Positions 1 through 13,300 of a DNA stretch of 64,000 bases are shown in pieces. A program made the translations under genes and the position numbers. The notes below the pieces were generated by a model. That model searched no databases, was not told the DNA's origin, and was given only the letters and a program-made list of their open reading frames with translations. The first letter of the stretch is position 1; every line of letters begins with the position of its first letter. This stretch comes from Zonotrichia leucophrys gambelii (lineage: Eukaryota > Chordata > Aves > Passeriformes > Passerellidae), in the NCBI RefSeq assembly GCF_028769735.1, contig NC_088172.1, positions 59,923,075-59,987,074 on the forward strand. The letters are read 5' to 3'.

Positions 1-354
1 CCTGTTCCAGTATCTACTGCCTCGTATTCTCAGTTCATGTCCTTTTGTTAGAACCAGTATTGCTTTCTCCTTGAGTTTTTGAGGTGGCCTTTCCAGGAGG
101 AAAACTCTTCTTTGCTCTTCATCCAAATCTGTTCCTCTCCAATTCTTGTAGAACCGTCGCATGAAATACACAACTGGCTTCTCCCTAAAGGGTAGTGGTT
201 GACAATGTAACATCTCTAACCTCCAGCTTGGCTGATAACAGTCCAAAACAGCAAGGACAAGGAAATGCCCAATCACTGCAGCCTTCACTGTCTTCTTGAT
301 GTCTTCAGGAAAATTCAGGCTAGGACCAACACCATTTGTGGGAATAAATTTAGC
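1..354 (-). other. Unidentified open frame running off the left edge
   Basis: Reading the minus strand from 354 down to 1 gives 118 codons with no stop, bounded upstream by a TGA at 355-357 and cut by the window edge. The translation looks protein-like: it is rich in charged residues, with stretches such as REKPVVYFMRRFYKNW and LDEEQRRVFLLERPPQK. The first methionine is at 213-211. A possible splice acceptor (TTGGTCCTAG) ends at 320, which would make 1-319 an internal or terminal exon of a minus-strand gene lying to the left. I do not recognise the protein. Open runs of this length also arise by chance a few times in 64 kb of AT-rich DNA, so it may be non-coding or an old pseudogene or transposon fragment. 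I assign no function. Confidence 0.3.
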
Positions 355-3300
355 TCAACAGTTTTTGGTAGATTTCTAAGAGATTTCAACACTTTTAAGA
401 GAATGCTAGACAGCTTTAATAGATGACTTGATGATATGACCAGCCTTTTGTATGCTTGCTTATTCATTCCCTTACCATTGTGTATTTTAGCTTGGCAAGT
501 CAATCTTGTCATCACAATTACATCATGCTATATAAGTCAGGAGCTTTGCTCACACATCAAAATTTATCCAAAACACAACTGAGCCTTGGTTAATGGAAAG
601 TAGAAATTATAGTCTGAAACAAATAATTCTTGCAGCAAGAACAACCAAGAACTATTTTTAGAAGATGTTGAGCATGAACATTTCTAGAAAGCCAAGGACT
701 GCTCAACATGACAGCACTTGTCATAAAATCGGTAGGAGGGATACCTGCTTAAATTTGGAAATGAGAAAGAGTATCTGTATTAAACTGAAAATGTTATTTT
801 AAGGATGTAGCTCTTGCCTTTATGATTTTTTTTCAGTATTAGATGTGTTGTCATTTTCACAAACTGTTCTAGTTCAGCTTCTTTCTCCCTCTCTCCCCTC
901 CCATCTTTTTTTGAAGGAGTGGGAAGGAGTCACACATCTTTAGTGCATCTTTAACATGATAGTCTGAAAATAATTCTAAGTATAATACTCACAGTAACTG
1001 TGATGAATAAAGAAGCTGTTGTCTTAAACCTTGTTACTTTTGCACTGCACCATCACAAATATATCACTCTCAGAAAAATTTGAGAGCACAGTCTTTTTAG
1101 AAAGACCTTGCTTACAGCTCCACCAGCCAATTGTTTGACAATCCACATGATGTAATAATATTTCTTCTTGTGCACTACTTAAAATATGGGTGGGTGAGGG
1201 AGAAATAATCAGTTTGGGCCTTAAGACTGTCTGTGTTAGGAAACTTAGCAGGGCTAAGGATTGTGTTTCAGCACTACCCTGTGTATTCAGTGAATTTTCT
1301 GGTGTGATTTTCACCTGAGGCAATTGCTTTTTTTTTTCTCTGACAATGCGTAGTGATGGGTATAATGGACTAGCAACCATTTGCAATGAGGAAGAACCCT
1401 CCCTTGTTTTGAGGGAGTACAGATTAGCCATATGGATGCAGACTGTTGTGCCACGCTTTCCAAAAGTAAGTGAATGGAGAGTAGCCTCTTCCATTTCCCA
1501 TAGAAATGCAGTTCTCTGGCCCAGTAAGACAAGGACTTGGTGATTGGACTGAGGTCTTAAAGGATGCAATTATGAAAAGAATTGGAGTTATTTTCAGTAA
1601 TTGAAATAGTAGAAGAAAGAGAAGTATCTTGGAGGAGATGGACTGTTAGCTTGAGTCTCTCACAGTATGCAAATGTTGAAGGTAACAAATGTAGTTAGAG
1701 TTCTCCGAGAATAACAATGCCTGTATTTTTAAAAGGAAATCTGAAATGTTAATTTTATTTTATAAATAAAAGTTAATCCATCTGCAAATAGAGAATGGAG
1801 TGTTGCCTGTGCATTTTGAACCCAGAAACCTGAGCACATTCAGGAAATTTTGCCTGAAGTTGCTGAAACAACTTGAAAAGCAACTGTATGTATAAAATCA
1901 CCTTCGCTTACCGTTGATATTCAAGTACTGATCATTATTCAGTAGTAACAGAAAATAACTGATTCCATACCCTTCTAGTTTCCCCCACGAAGCTGACTAG
2001 TTATCTGCACTTGAATTTAGTCAGAGCATTAGGATCTATCTTTCAATCTTACTTAATCCAAAATTAAATTATGAAGGTATTTGTTATATTAAAATACCAA
2101 TCATTCTTTCCCTAAACACTCTCCTTTTACTGAAATTGTGCTCACAAATCCTGCAATAGGGTTTGTATTGAACACTGATTTTTGAAAAGCTAGTATTATT
2201 TTCCTGCAGAAACAATATTTTTTAAAAAGCCTAAGAAAATCCAGGTCTGCATAATTTGTGACACGTATGAAAGTCCTTGCCTTACATGCTACATGTCTCA
2301 AAATACAAAGCAAATGCAATTTTTTCTTCCAAAATAATGCATCTTGTGCTTGAAATTGCACAGGTTTTTCTGTATTTTGGGTCTTTTACAAGCCATTCTT
2401 TCTAGTCTCTTTCCCTCAAGCAAAATATGATCCTAGGAATACCACATATAGCTTTTTTGAAAGATTAATTTCTTATGGGAGAAATGGCTGTCTGCATGCT
2501 AAAACTGTTTTTTCTTTCTCTTACTGTGTTCCCACATACCTGTTTGACAATAAAATCCTATTTTATGTCCTTTTATTCTGTTTTTTATCTCACTGTACTT
2601 GACCTGCTATGGGCCAGAAAGGTTTTGTACTATTGTCTCTTTCCTTTAAATTCATGGCCCTAACTTTGTCTCTCATTGTTCATCTGCTTGCTTCATACCT
2701 GCTAATTTTTCAGTTTTGTTTTGCTCCCTGTGCCAGAGTGGCTGTTTTAGTGCTGTTTGCCAAATTACACATTTCATATGACCTGCTTCCATTTGTGACC
2801 TGGTGTAGTTGCACTTTTCTCTGCCATAGTTATCTCCTGTTGTGTTATGTGTCAGAAACAAGCTCACTGGCTCTTAGGATGCTGCTGGAATGAGGTTTCA
2901 AATGAGCCTTTTCAGGTGGGATTCCACAGGGTCTGAAGAACAAAGCCCCTTTCCTTACTCTACCTCAGGGAGCTGTGGTTTCTCAGGAAATTGCCATGAA
3001 ATGGGATTTCGAAAGCTGTGGAATTACTAAGCCTGTCCTCACCTATGGGGTCTTGCTGCTCAAATCAGGAAGTTGCTGCTGTCCTGAGAAACACTTCTGG
3101 ATTTTTCTGCACTTTGGGAAGATGTGCTTTGCTTGGAGTCCTGTGCTGATACTCCAGGTGCTCCTGAGCTCCTACCTGCCTTGGAAGTGTGAAAAATCAG
3201 TGTACCAATACAGAAGGTATTAAAAAAATTAAAAGTTCAGGACTGAGAGAAAGACAACTGGAGAGAGGAAGGAAAGGGGATGGTTGCTGTGTCTGCACCA

Positions 3301-6300
3301 CTCACTCAATCTCAACGCTGTAGCTGAAGGGTGAAATTCAGGCCCCAGTGAGCAAGTTGGACTCTGAGTTCTCTGCACAAGAAATGAGTTTTTCAGGTCA
3401 GTTAGCACTCACTTTGTGAAGTCAGTGTGTTCTTAAGGAGGGAAACAACACAGGAAAGGAAGAAGGTAATTTCTCAGCAACCCATAACTGACTTATGCTG
3501 CCAGCAGGATAACTAGGAGTTAGAGCCCTCCAATGGTGTGTAATGGAGATATTTCTCTGGTAATCATACTTCCAATCTCTTCCCCATCTCTTTGACCCAT
3601 AAACTGGGAAGATTCTACGGTTTATATGCTTGTCCTTTAATTGGCAGAAAATGAAATTCTTTGTTTAGAACAAGAGATAGCCAAACAAGACCATGGACCC
3701 AAACCTTTGTATTACATGCCACTGCTATAGGTAGTAAGAACTATGTAAATTGCTACCTAGAGGTGGATGCAGTAAATAATGTTTGCTTACAAAGTGGATG
3801 GTAAAGATTCTTGATTTTTTTCCAAGCCCTCTAATATAATTTTCAGAGTCAGTTAAAACTGTTAATAATTAAAAATCACAAAGCATTGGTGACCTGAGCT
3901 ACATTAATCTGCATGAGTAATGCAAATATGTTTCTTTTAATTAAACACATTTTTAAAAGTTAAAGATCTGAAAAAAATTTAATCATACATTGTGTCCCAC
4001 TTTTGATGCCCTAGAAAACTCCCTTTTCTGTTCTCTTTTTTGCTGCTTCACATGTTTAATTGTAATGTTTTAGATACTGTTCCAAGAAAATCTTCAGAAA
4101 TATTTTGTCAGTGTTAAGTGAAGCCAGTTGAACTTTACCATTTGGGCAGGATTCTTTGTTGGTAAGGATGCTTTATTTGGCTCAGACATCAGCATTGCCT
4201 TTCTTTAAGTGATTATTTATTTTTAAAGGAAGAGATACCACCCTTAAATGACCTATTGGAACTTTTGAGGATCAAACCTGATTTCTTGCCTCTTAATCAT
4301 GCTGCTTTTTTTTTTTTTTTCCCTAGACATGAATTCTACTAGGCTGCTTTAAACAGGTTTTAGAGCTACTTGGCTTCCACTGTGAGAATAATAATGTCTT
4401 TTTTGGCAAGAGAACTGGGCAAAGAAGGATCTTGGAATACTGCAGAAAAGTTAGTATGTTGAAATAGCAAAACTCCTCACCTCCTTGTGCCCATGCATGA
4501 AGCTATGCATATTTGGTATCAGTAGAAACTGTGACAGCATTTTCACTTTTAGGGAGGACAATGATGGTTTGAGAAGGAAGGAAGGAAGGGCCTGTGAGGT
4601 GGGGATGCCTCTGTTACAGTCTGTAGCAAAAGCTGAATAAAGCATCTCATTTCTCTGGAGTTGTAGGACTTACTCTTTGAGGATTTTTGTCCCAGAATAA
4701 AAACTGCAGTGTAAGTTTGTCTGCTTAGACATGCAGTCATTGCCTCAAAGCACTCTACTCTCTGCATCCACAGACTGCCCTGATAACTGTAGAGCAGCAG
4801 TTCTTTGCTTTTCTGCAGACTGCAGGAGTCAGGAATCAGCACTGTGGAGGAGGAGGAGGAAGTGTGACTTCTGTCCTGTTCATTCCCTCTGAATTGCTGG
4901 CAAGGAGAGGTTATCCAGGTAGCATTGCCCAAGTGCTGGATAGTGAAATGGAGAGAGGCCAGAGTGAAAAGGATGGACCTGGATGCAGCACTTGTACCCT
5001 GTGATGATGCCATTATTACCTAGTGATATTCAGAATCGAAACATTTTCGCATTACTGTTAATCTTCATCCATTTGAGTTCATGACTTTATTCTCTTTCTC
5101 CTCTAATTGACAAATACTGACCTTCCATTGTCACAGATGCCTGCATACGAATTATTGGGATGTTGTGTTTAGCCTTGTGGATGAGGCTGGGAAGGACAAT
5201 CAATAGCTGTGTTGTGACTGGCAAAGCACTCCTACAATATTTAGAACATCAGGAACAATATACTGGAACATGCTTCTCCAAACAAAAATGATATTTAGTT
5301 GGCTAAAAACATGATTAGGTTGGCATGTGTACTTACATTTCCATATCTGCTGTTTGCTTCCTGGATGTGAGTTTCATGTCTGATGAAGCTTACTCTGAAT
5401 GTGATTGTGAAAAGTGATTGCTGCTTTGCAAGTTATTGTCAGCCTAAATTGTAGGGTTGGTTCCATATTTCAAGGTCCTTCCTCTTGTGTGTTTGCAAAT
5501 TTTGGTGCTTTAGGGAATGAAAAATATTCCCGATGATGAGAACAGAAATGCCAATATGGCCATAGAAGTAATCTCCAAACAACTCAGAAAGGAAATATGA
5601 AATCAACTGGGAAGAGCTGTGGTTGAGTCTGTGGACCTAATCACTGGACCCCTGGGTGTCTGCTGTATGCCAGGAAGTACCTTGATTGCTGCTTTTTGTT
5701 TGGTGAGCTTTTGGTCTGAGGTGAACCGAGCTGAAGCCAGATTTCACTTCTGTTTATTCTTCCACTATCAAATAGGACACCACTGTCTGTGATGAATTTG
5801 TGCCAGACATAAGTGCATTATAATGGCATAAAATGACATCTATTACGGTACCTTGTATCCAGACTGGTGAATGTAGAACAAATAGTATCATGAGGTCAAA
5901 TGCACATTTGCATTGCCATCCTGTAGCACTATCAGGTGACAAGGCGCTGTATAAGAGACAGAGTGTGAAAGAACTATGAACAGTGCTTTAAGTTTGTGAC
6001 TGTAAATTTCAGTTCCTTCTGACACATAAAAGCTGTTTACTTAGGTTTTTAGCCACCCTACTGTGGTTTTTTCTGCCTTTAAAGAATTCCCTGAAATCCC
6101 TTGTGGCTTAGACTAATAAATTAGCTTTTCATATTTTGCAACCAGTTTTGTTCCTTACAACCTAAATTTATTCCTATATACAAAGCCATGCTGTCCTCAT
6201 CTGGAAGTTGCTCAGAATTTGTTCCCTTATTATTTTAGTCATTAATATTTAAATAATTTAAAGACTGGTTGTCCTTGTTTGGTAACTTGTGGACTCTTTC

Positions 6301-9300
6301 TGCTCTGTACCTTTATTGCTCTTTGTTTTCATTTTTGTCCAATCTCCAAGTATTTTGGTTTCCTGTGACTCCCTGAGTCTCTTTTCTTTGTTGAGGTGAA
6401 TAGCCAGGTGCATTCTTCTTTTCTATAGCATTCAATTTTTTTCAGTGTTCTTGGATTAAGTTTTAGTTTTTATTTTATTAATTTTATCCTGAAAATCAAA
6501 TCAATTTGCAGAGAAAGTGGGATCAATGCTTGCTTTCTGAATTGTCTTCCTTGCTTCCTCTCGTTCATCTTAGTCCATTCTCTTACTTTACCACTGCAAG
6601 CTGCATAAGTTTCATTTGGCATACAGTCATTGAGATAGTGAAATCTGGTTTCACTCTTCTTCCTTATTAAATAAGTAGTGCTGTCCTTTCCCACTGTGGA
6701 TCATTTTCCAGTCTGGATGCGTTCACGCTACCTTCCTGCCTTCAATGTTATGACCTCTTTATTCATTTTCCCCTATCTCTCTCTCTTCTGTTATCCACAG
6801 GCTAAATATCTATCCATGGCTAAATATCTTTATTTCCTCTCCTACAAGACAAACCTTTATACTGTAAAAATCTCATGCTGGACCACCTGATAGCCTTGCA
6901 TAACATTTTAGTTCCCAGTCTAGCACAGCAAAGCTCTGCTTTCTTTACTACCAGATTATTTTCCTGCTCCTGTCTGTCTCCATGCCTCTGCAAAAAATAA
7001 AGTTTAAACCATTGCTGTATTGGGAGGAAAGTAATTCTTCCATGTTAAGCATTTTATCTGTCACATACCTTATCAGGCTTCAGTGTCTGCTTCTTGTACT
7101 TGAAGTAAAACCTAGTGACAAAGCCAAATGCATATATCCTTGTGTTAAGCAGTTCTCTGACTGAAGAATGATATTGTGCACAGTGCCAAAATTCAGATAT
7201 TTTGGAAAGAGAATACACAAAAAAAGATTTCTTTTTCTACATGTCTTGCTCTTTTAATTTCCTTCTAGTTTTTCCTCACTGCCTGGGTATTTCAGGCTAT
7301 AATGTCAAGGCTGCTTTGTTTTCCTTGCTTGCAGAGTGGCTTGGTATTATAATATAGTATAGTTCAGTAAAGATGCATTTTTTACTCACTGACTCTCAAA
7401 TACTGAAAGCTGAAGCAAGTATTATGATACAGGAAATTTGTCAGACTTTTCTTGACTGTCTAAACTACTCTGACTGACCACTTTGAGCTACTGAATCTGT
7501 AGCCAGTTTAGGTATACTTTTTTCAAAAATAAATATCTTGTTATGATTTTAGGTAATACAGCCAAGAGTTTCACACTTTTCTAAAAAAAATTTGTTTTCT
7601 CAGCCAACTGTTTTGAACTATACATCTAAACTTTTGAATTTAAGGGAGTTTCCTTTAGTATTGGGGAAAATGTATAGAAGTTGAATGTTTGCTAATAATC
7701 TTGTAGACTGAAGTAAAACAATCTTGTGGTAAGGAGTGCATTCTGGGAATGACTTGAGTTTATACTGTGGTTTGAAAAAACCCCAGCAAACCCACATCCC
7801 TATTTTGTGGTTCTGTTACTTTTTTTAAAAAACTTTTTGTTAAATGGGACTATTTAGCCATTATAGATGTTTTCTTTCTGTAGTTTTTAGTCCTTTGAGT
7901 TTCTGGAGAATACAATTTAAAAAATAAAGCTCTCCTTTCAGCCTAAATGCTGTGTAGAGTTTAAAAGAATGAGAACTCCATTTCCTGTTTGAGAATGACT
8001 ATATTTATTGTGTGTACTTGGATATAAATGGATGTAGATTGGTTCATTTTGTGATGCACAATCAGCAAATTGATTCTGGCTGATTTAAGCCTTTAGAAAA
8101 ACAAAGCAACCTTGGGGAAAAAAGTTGTTTTCTATTGTCTGTGGATATGAGGCAGGGAATTCATGAATGATATAGGGAACTTCAAAATGAAAGGTGGAGG
8201 AAGGAAAGAAAAATGATGAACGAAGCTGGTTAAACTGCTGAGCTCTCTTTTTCTCCAGTGCATTCAGCTCAGTGAATTAATGAGATTAAGTCACATCAAC
8301 TCTGATTGCTGGAGGGAATGAGCAAAGTGGGCAATTTCAGCAGTAGCTTGCATAGGCAAGTTTGATACTTGCAGGCTGCCTATGATAGCGTGCTGCTGAC
8401 ATCTGAAGCTATTTCCTGACTTGCTAGCTGCCACGTTTTTATTATTTTCTGGTACATGTAAGCTTTTCTTGCAGTCTAAAAAGTATGTTGTAGAAAAATT
8501 ATTTTTTAGTAAGATAAAACACCTGTGAGAACTGACAGAAACCTGCAGAAGTCAGCCAATATTCTGCATTTTTTTGGCATTTACCTATTTAACAGGATTT
8601 TCTAGAAATTCTATCTCTCTGTATAGAGGATAAGATCAGATAGAATAAGGGACAACTTTTACTTTTCAAAATTTCTCAGTTGTTCCCTCATCTCCTTCTG
8701 AGCACTTGCAAGATATCTTCCCCCAAAACCATTTCAGCAGCTTGCAAGAACCGTGCCCTGCTAACTGTGACCAGTGTGAGGGTTTCTGGATTTGTTTCTT
8801 TTCTCCTTGTTTTGTTCTGCTGCATTATTCTTATTTATCAGCTCAGTTCTTTGCCACACAAATTATTCCTCCAGATAGTTCTCAGTGTTTCCTGTTAATT
8901 CTGTTAGGAGGTCTTTTGACAATTAATCTGTTCTAGTCTGTAACCATGGCATTCTCACACATGGTAATCTTTCCTCCCTCCCTTTATAGGGCTTCTGTGT
9001 CCTCCTTTCTCGGGTCCTTTCATGCCAAAGGATTCTAAATCAATGTCTTCCTAACTCATCCTTAATAAGTGGCTTATTCTATTTTGATCTGAGCAAGTGC
9101 TGTCGTATGAATCAGGCCTGTCTGAGAGATTTTCTGGAGGAATGAAGAGGAAGAGCCTGTTCCTTGGTTTTTTGCAGTTTTTTGTTGGTTTTGTCACAAA
9201 AAAAATACTATGGGTATTTTTTTCAACCTGAGACTGCTGTCAGATTGAATTAAGCTAATAGCTTGAGCTAAAAGCATTGTAGCTAAATTTACAAAACCAC

Positions 9301-10204
9301 AATCCTTGTGTTTTCTTTCCTTACTTTGTATGAAGTTGCTCAGTAATTGGACACTCCTATGTGAAGTATGTGGCATCTGAAGATGCAGATATTAATCTAT
9401 AAACTGCTCATCTTTGCCTCTGGGGAGGATGTTGTAAATACCAGGTGATAAGAGATGCTGAGAGCAACACACCCTTATTTTAATTATTTTATCTGAAGAA
9501 GGGACAAAATGTCCCATTTTGTAAACTCAGGTTTTGTTCTGTGCCAATAATAATTTATTTACGCAAAATGGAAAACATCCACAAGAGCTATTTTGGAAGT
9601 TAGGAGACCAGGATTCAGAACTGTGCTTGAATTAAGACTGTTAGTATGATGAGATCCAAATTTGACTAAAACTTCCATCTTTTTGTTCTATTTTTTTTTC
9701 TTCCCTGCAGATTTGTTCTATCTCTCCGTGCTTGATTGATTTCTCCAGCTTGTAACTTATTGTAAGATCAGGGCTTATTAATCACAGGTCTTCCAGGCAG
9801 TTTTAAAGGAATGTGGTGTGATGTTTCATTTCTGTAACCACTCTCACTTTTTGATGAAATAATGGTATATAGCCAGTTGTGGTAACCCTTCTAGGAGGGG
9901 AAAAAATCCTAGTAGTGCGTCAGCCAGCTATCGGAGCCTCTTTGTCTGAGAAAGCCTGCCCTCTTCTGGGTGAAGCTACAGCTGGATAAATTGTCAGGAC
10001 TGCAGTGGAACTGCTTGAGGTTGTCCTCCTTTGTCGAGAGAAGAAGTTGGCTTTCCATGGATAGCTTTGGTGGGCCACTATAATGATATAAAATTCTATG
10101 TAGCTGTGGACTTTCTGTTACAATAACAGTAAGGGATAAAATTTGTTGCATTAAGGTTTCAAATATATGCCAATTGTACTGTGTTCTCTGTGGGGGTGTA
10201 TGTA
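355..10204. other. Intergenic DNA upstream of RGS7, no gene seen
   Basis: This is AT-rich, low-CpG sequence with only chance open frames, including a 181-codon minus-strand frame at 1,024-1,569 that resembles no family I know. I see no tRNA, no clear LINE or LTR, and no coding exon. Small simple tracts occur, such as GAAG repeats near 4,573-4,590 and a poly-T run near 4,309-4,320. The stretch 8,220-8,450 has less simple sequence and several homeodomain-like TAAT cores, and could be a conserved enhancer, but that cannot be judged from one genome. Confidence 0.6.
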
Positions 10205-10260
<56 letters not shown>

Positions 10261-10275
10261 ATCTATCTATCTATC

Positions 10276-10314
<39 letters not shown>
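10205..10314. repeat. TATC tetranucleotide microsatellite, 110 bp
   Basis: The tract is 14 uninterrupted TATC units, one ATC, three TATC, one ATC, then nine TATC (GATA on the other strand). The two 3-bp units are unit-level deletions that partly stabilise the array. The 14-unit pure block is long enough to be polymorphic between individuals. Open frames across it encode only YLSI repeats and are not genes. Confidence 0.98.
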
Positions 10315-13300
10315 ACTTAAAAAAAGATTATGGAAATATGGGTTTTCCTTATTTCTAATAATTTTGCATTCCTGTGAAATTATGTCTCTGCACAACTCTT
10401 ATTTTTCCTATCAGATCAAAATTCTTTTTGTTAATCCAGATTTCTTTTCAGTTACCTCTTTCTTTTATGTTTTAAAAATATCTTTTTGGGTTTTTTTAGC
10501 TCCTTCCCTACCTGACAGAACACCAATAGCTTTTATCAGCCACATCATAAATTGACAAAGGTAATTAACATTTTAATAGTGTTGTAAGGTAAGTGACAAA
10601 CCAAATTCCAAGAGCATAAAAAAAATGAAGAAAGTGAAGTTTCTAAGTCAGTCCTGGGTTCAGTTCTAGAAAATATATACTGTGACCTGTAATCATCACA
10701 ATGACATTTGAAGACCTACATTAAACAGATTGATTGCAATTCACTCCTGAAGGAGCAGGTGTTCCCATCTCATCAAAAAGGCCAAAAGCTCGCCTGGAAT
10801 CACCAGGTACCTGCTCAGAGCCTGGCATTGGAACACTTGTGGATTGGTAGGGTCACAAATACACGAGTTCCATTAAAGCAGGCAGCTTGTCTCTGTGCTT
10901 AACCAGCTAGTGAAAAAAAAAAATCTGGGTCTTATACTTTAAGGTAGTGCAATATTAACTCATGTCAGTGTTTGGAGTTCAGTTAGCATGTCTACATTAT
11001 TTTAGTAAATTTGAATGTGGTTGTTTATAATGCTCTAAAGCTTTAAAAACTTGGTCACAGAACAAGATCATGCTGTGCTAAGAGCTTGCACAGCATGTCG
11101 TTACTCCAAGGAACATTTAGTCTAGCCATAAGACAAGATAAATTGATGGATAAAGGGGGCATACTGATATAATGCTGCAGCATTGGCCAGCAGGACAGAC
11201 AGCAAAATTTCTGATCGTATCCAGACAGATTGTTGTACACATCCTGACATAATATTTTTACTTAAAAATGCCTTGTGCATGTGATGTTACTGGAATACTT
11301 GAGTTGTACTGACAGTGAAAGCTAAACACAGAAAATGTAGTCACCACCTTGCTCAATCATGTGTACTTTATTGCCTTGTTAGATAAAGCTGCCCCTTGGC
11401 AGCCTTTCCCCATCATCTTTGTTTTATTAATGAGTAGTTTTGCCTTGCATTTTGAAAAGGCCTTTCCTCTTCTGGCAGACCACGCTTTCTGGGGAAGCTA
11501 ATGCTGGTTGTATATAAGTGATGACTTTCAGCATGGGAAAGATGTGTAAGTAATTTATGAATTAAAGCTTTTTATAGGCTGTTGAACAAACACACCCAAG
11601 TACAATAGAATGAGACTATCCGGTTACATATTTTTTAAATAAATTATTTTCTTTCTACTTGTATTTATGAAAGTAGTCCAGTCCAGGGTCTCTTTCATCA
11701 CAAAATGATGGCAAAAAGCAAATTCTGTTGGGTAGTTTCTGGCCTTCTGTTTAACCCCATTAGGGTTTAGACCCATTAGGGTTTAGAGTTCTACTTCATT
11801 TAGACAGTGGGTATGCTGGTGAAAAAGTTTTGTTGTGCTTCAGTGTAGCAGGTCTGTAGCTGTAAGATGCGTGACTGAGATGTTTAAGGTGTTCCTCTGG
11901 CACTGAGGACAAGATTAAAAACTATGGAGTACACTTCCTTTTGATGTTACTGGAGAAATACCTATTAACTTCCATGGGCCCAAGTAATTGCTCTGCTTTA
12001 GAACTGCATTTATGTTACTAAATTTGATTACTTTCAAAGAAAATATATAAACTTCGCCTATTAGTATAGGATTTTGTATTTTATTTACTTGGAAAATAAT
12101 CAGAATGGTTAAAACGAAGTTAAAGCAAAGGCAAAATTGGAGGTAGCATAGCCAAAATCTAACTCAGTTGGGTATGCTTCCGCCCTTAGTTTTAAGGACA
12201 GTCTCAGAGAATAAAAGCTTGGAAAATGTTGCTGCCTAAATTAGTCAGCTTTGCTGGGGAGCTTTCCAAAGACACATCACTGCTACCAAAATCTATTTGC
12301 AGAATACTTTATAGAAAGTAGGTAGTTTGAAGTCAGCTTTTGAGTAACCTCATGTAGGTAGTTCAAGAACTGTAGTACAAAACGCTTTCATTTTATGTGG
12401 GTTTTTTTGTCCCTTACATTAACAACAAAATGAGGCAGAGTAAGAAAACAAATGTTGATCTCATTGGAAACTTGCTAATGTTTGATTTTTATGCTCTTTA
12501 ACACAATTACTATGTTTAGGGCCTGGCAGAGCAAGTGGAAAGAATATGTATTTTATCAATATTTTAAAAGATTTTCCTCCTGTCCCTCTTTAAGGGTAAA
12601 ATTATATTTGAATTATATTTTGTGCAGTTCCCATTTTTACTCTGAAAAAGAAATTTAAACTCCAGTCTGATAAAGACTTTATTTTGATGCCATACAACCA
12701 CAAGGCTGTCACTTGTGTTTTTAGCAGATCTTGGGAGGCATTTCCCTTGTCTTCTAGTGCACCTGTCAGACTTACAAAGTCAAATTGCTGAGCTCTGAAC
12801 ACTGCAGTGCTGCTCATCTGGGATGTCTGTGTGAAAATACACTGAGGTCTTTATTGCTGATTCCCATTTCTCAACAGTGGACTGGGCTGAATCAGAGAAT
12901 CTGTTGGAAGATTAATATTTTGATCCTTACTTTATTAGTCTCACTGAGATGCTATTGTATGTGAAGTGAGTTTTAGTGGGAAACAGGTCTTAGTTCTCTG
13001 TTTAATCTTTGGTTTAATAAATTCCTCTGCTAACTACTTTCAACACTGATATTTCTTCACTTTATGGTTGTGCTGTTGAATTCTTGCCTTTGTTCTCTTC
13101 CACCTCAAAACTCCAGAGTTCTGTCTTTTCCAACACCATTTGTTTTCACATTTCCTTTTCCTTGTGACATGATAAATTATTCTCCTCTATCGAAATTGAG
13201 ACAGAAAATGTCTGTCTGCTACAGAGAGCTCCTTTTCTTTGCAGCCAGTGTATCTCACTGAACAGAGTGGGTGATTCTTATTGTGTCATTTCACCTTTTA

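Noticed and set aside
1024..1569. 181-codon minus-strand open frame
   Set aside because: It opens with a TTG and not an ATG. There is no recognisable domain and no supporting splice sites. A frame of this length is only mildly surprising in 64 kb on six frames.
4549..5013. 154-codon minus-strand open frame
   Set aside because: Serine-rich and low-information composition, no family resemblance, and it overlaps GAAG simple repeats.
10167..10555. Open frames rich in YLSI repeats
   Set aside because: They are translations of the TATC microsatellite.
12881..12905. GAATCAGAGAATCTGTTGGA resembling a minus-strand CR1 tail start
   Set aside because: The match stops after about 20 bp and lacks the following CR1 text.
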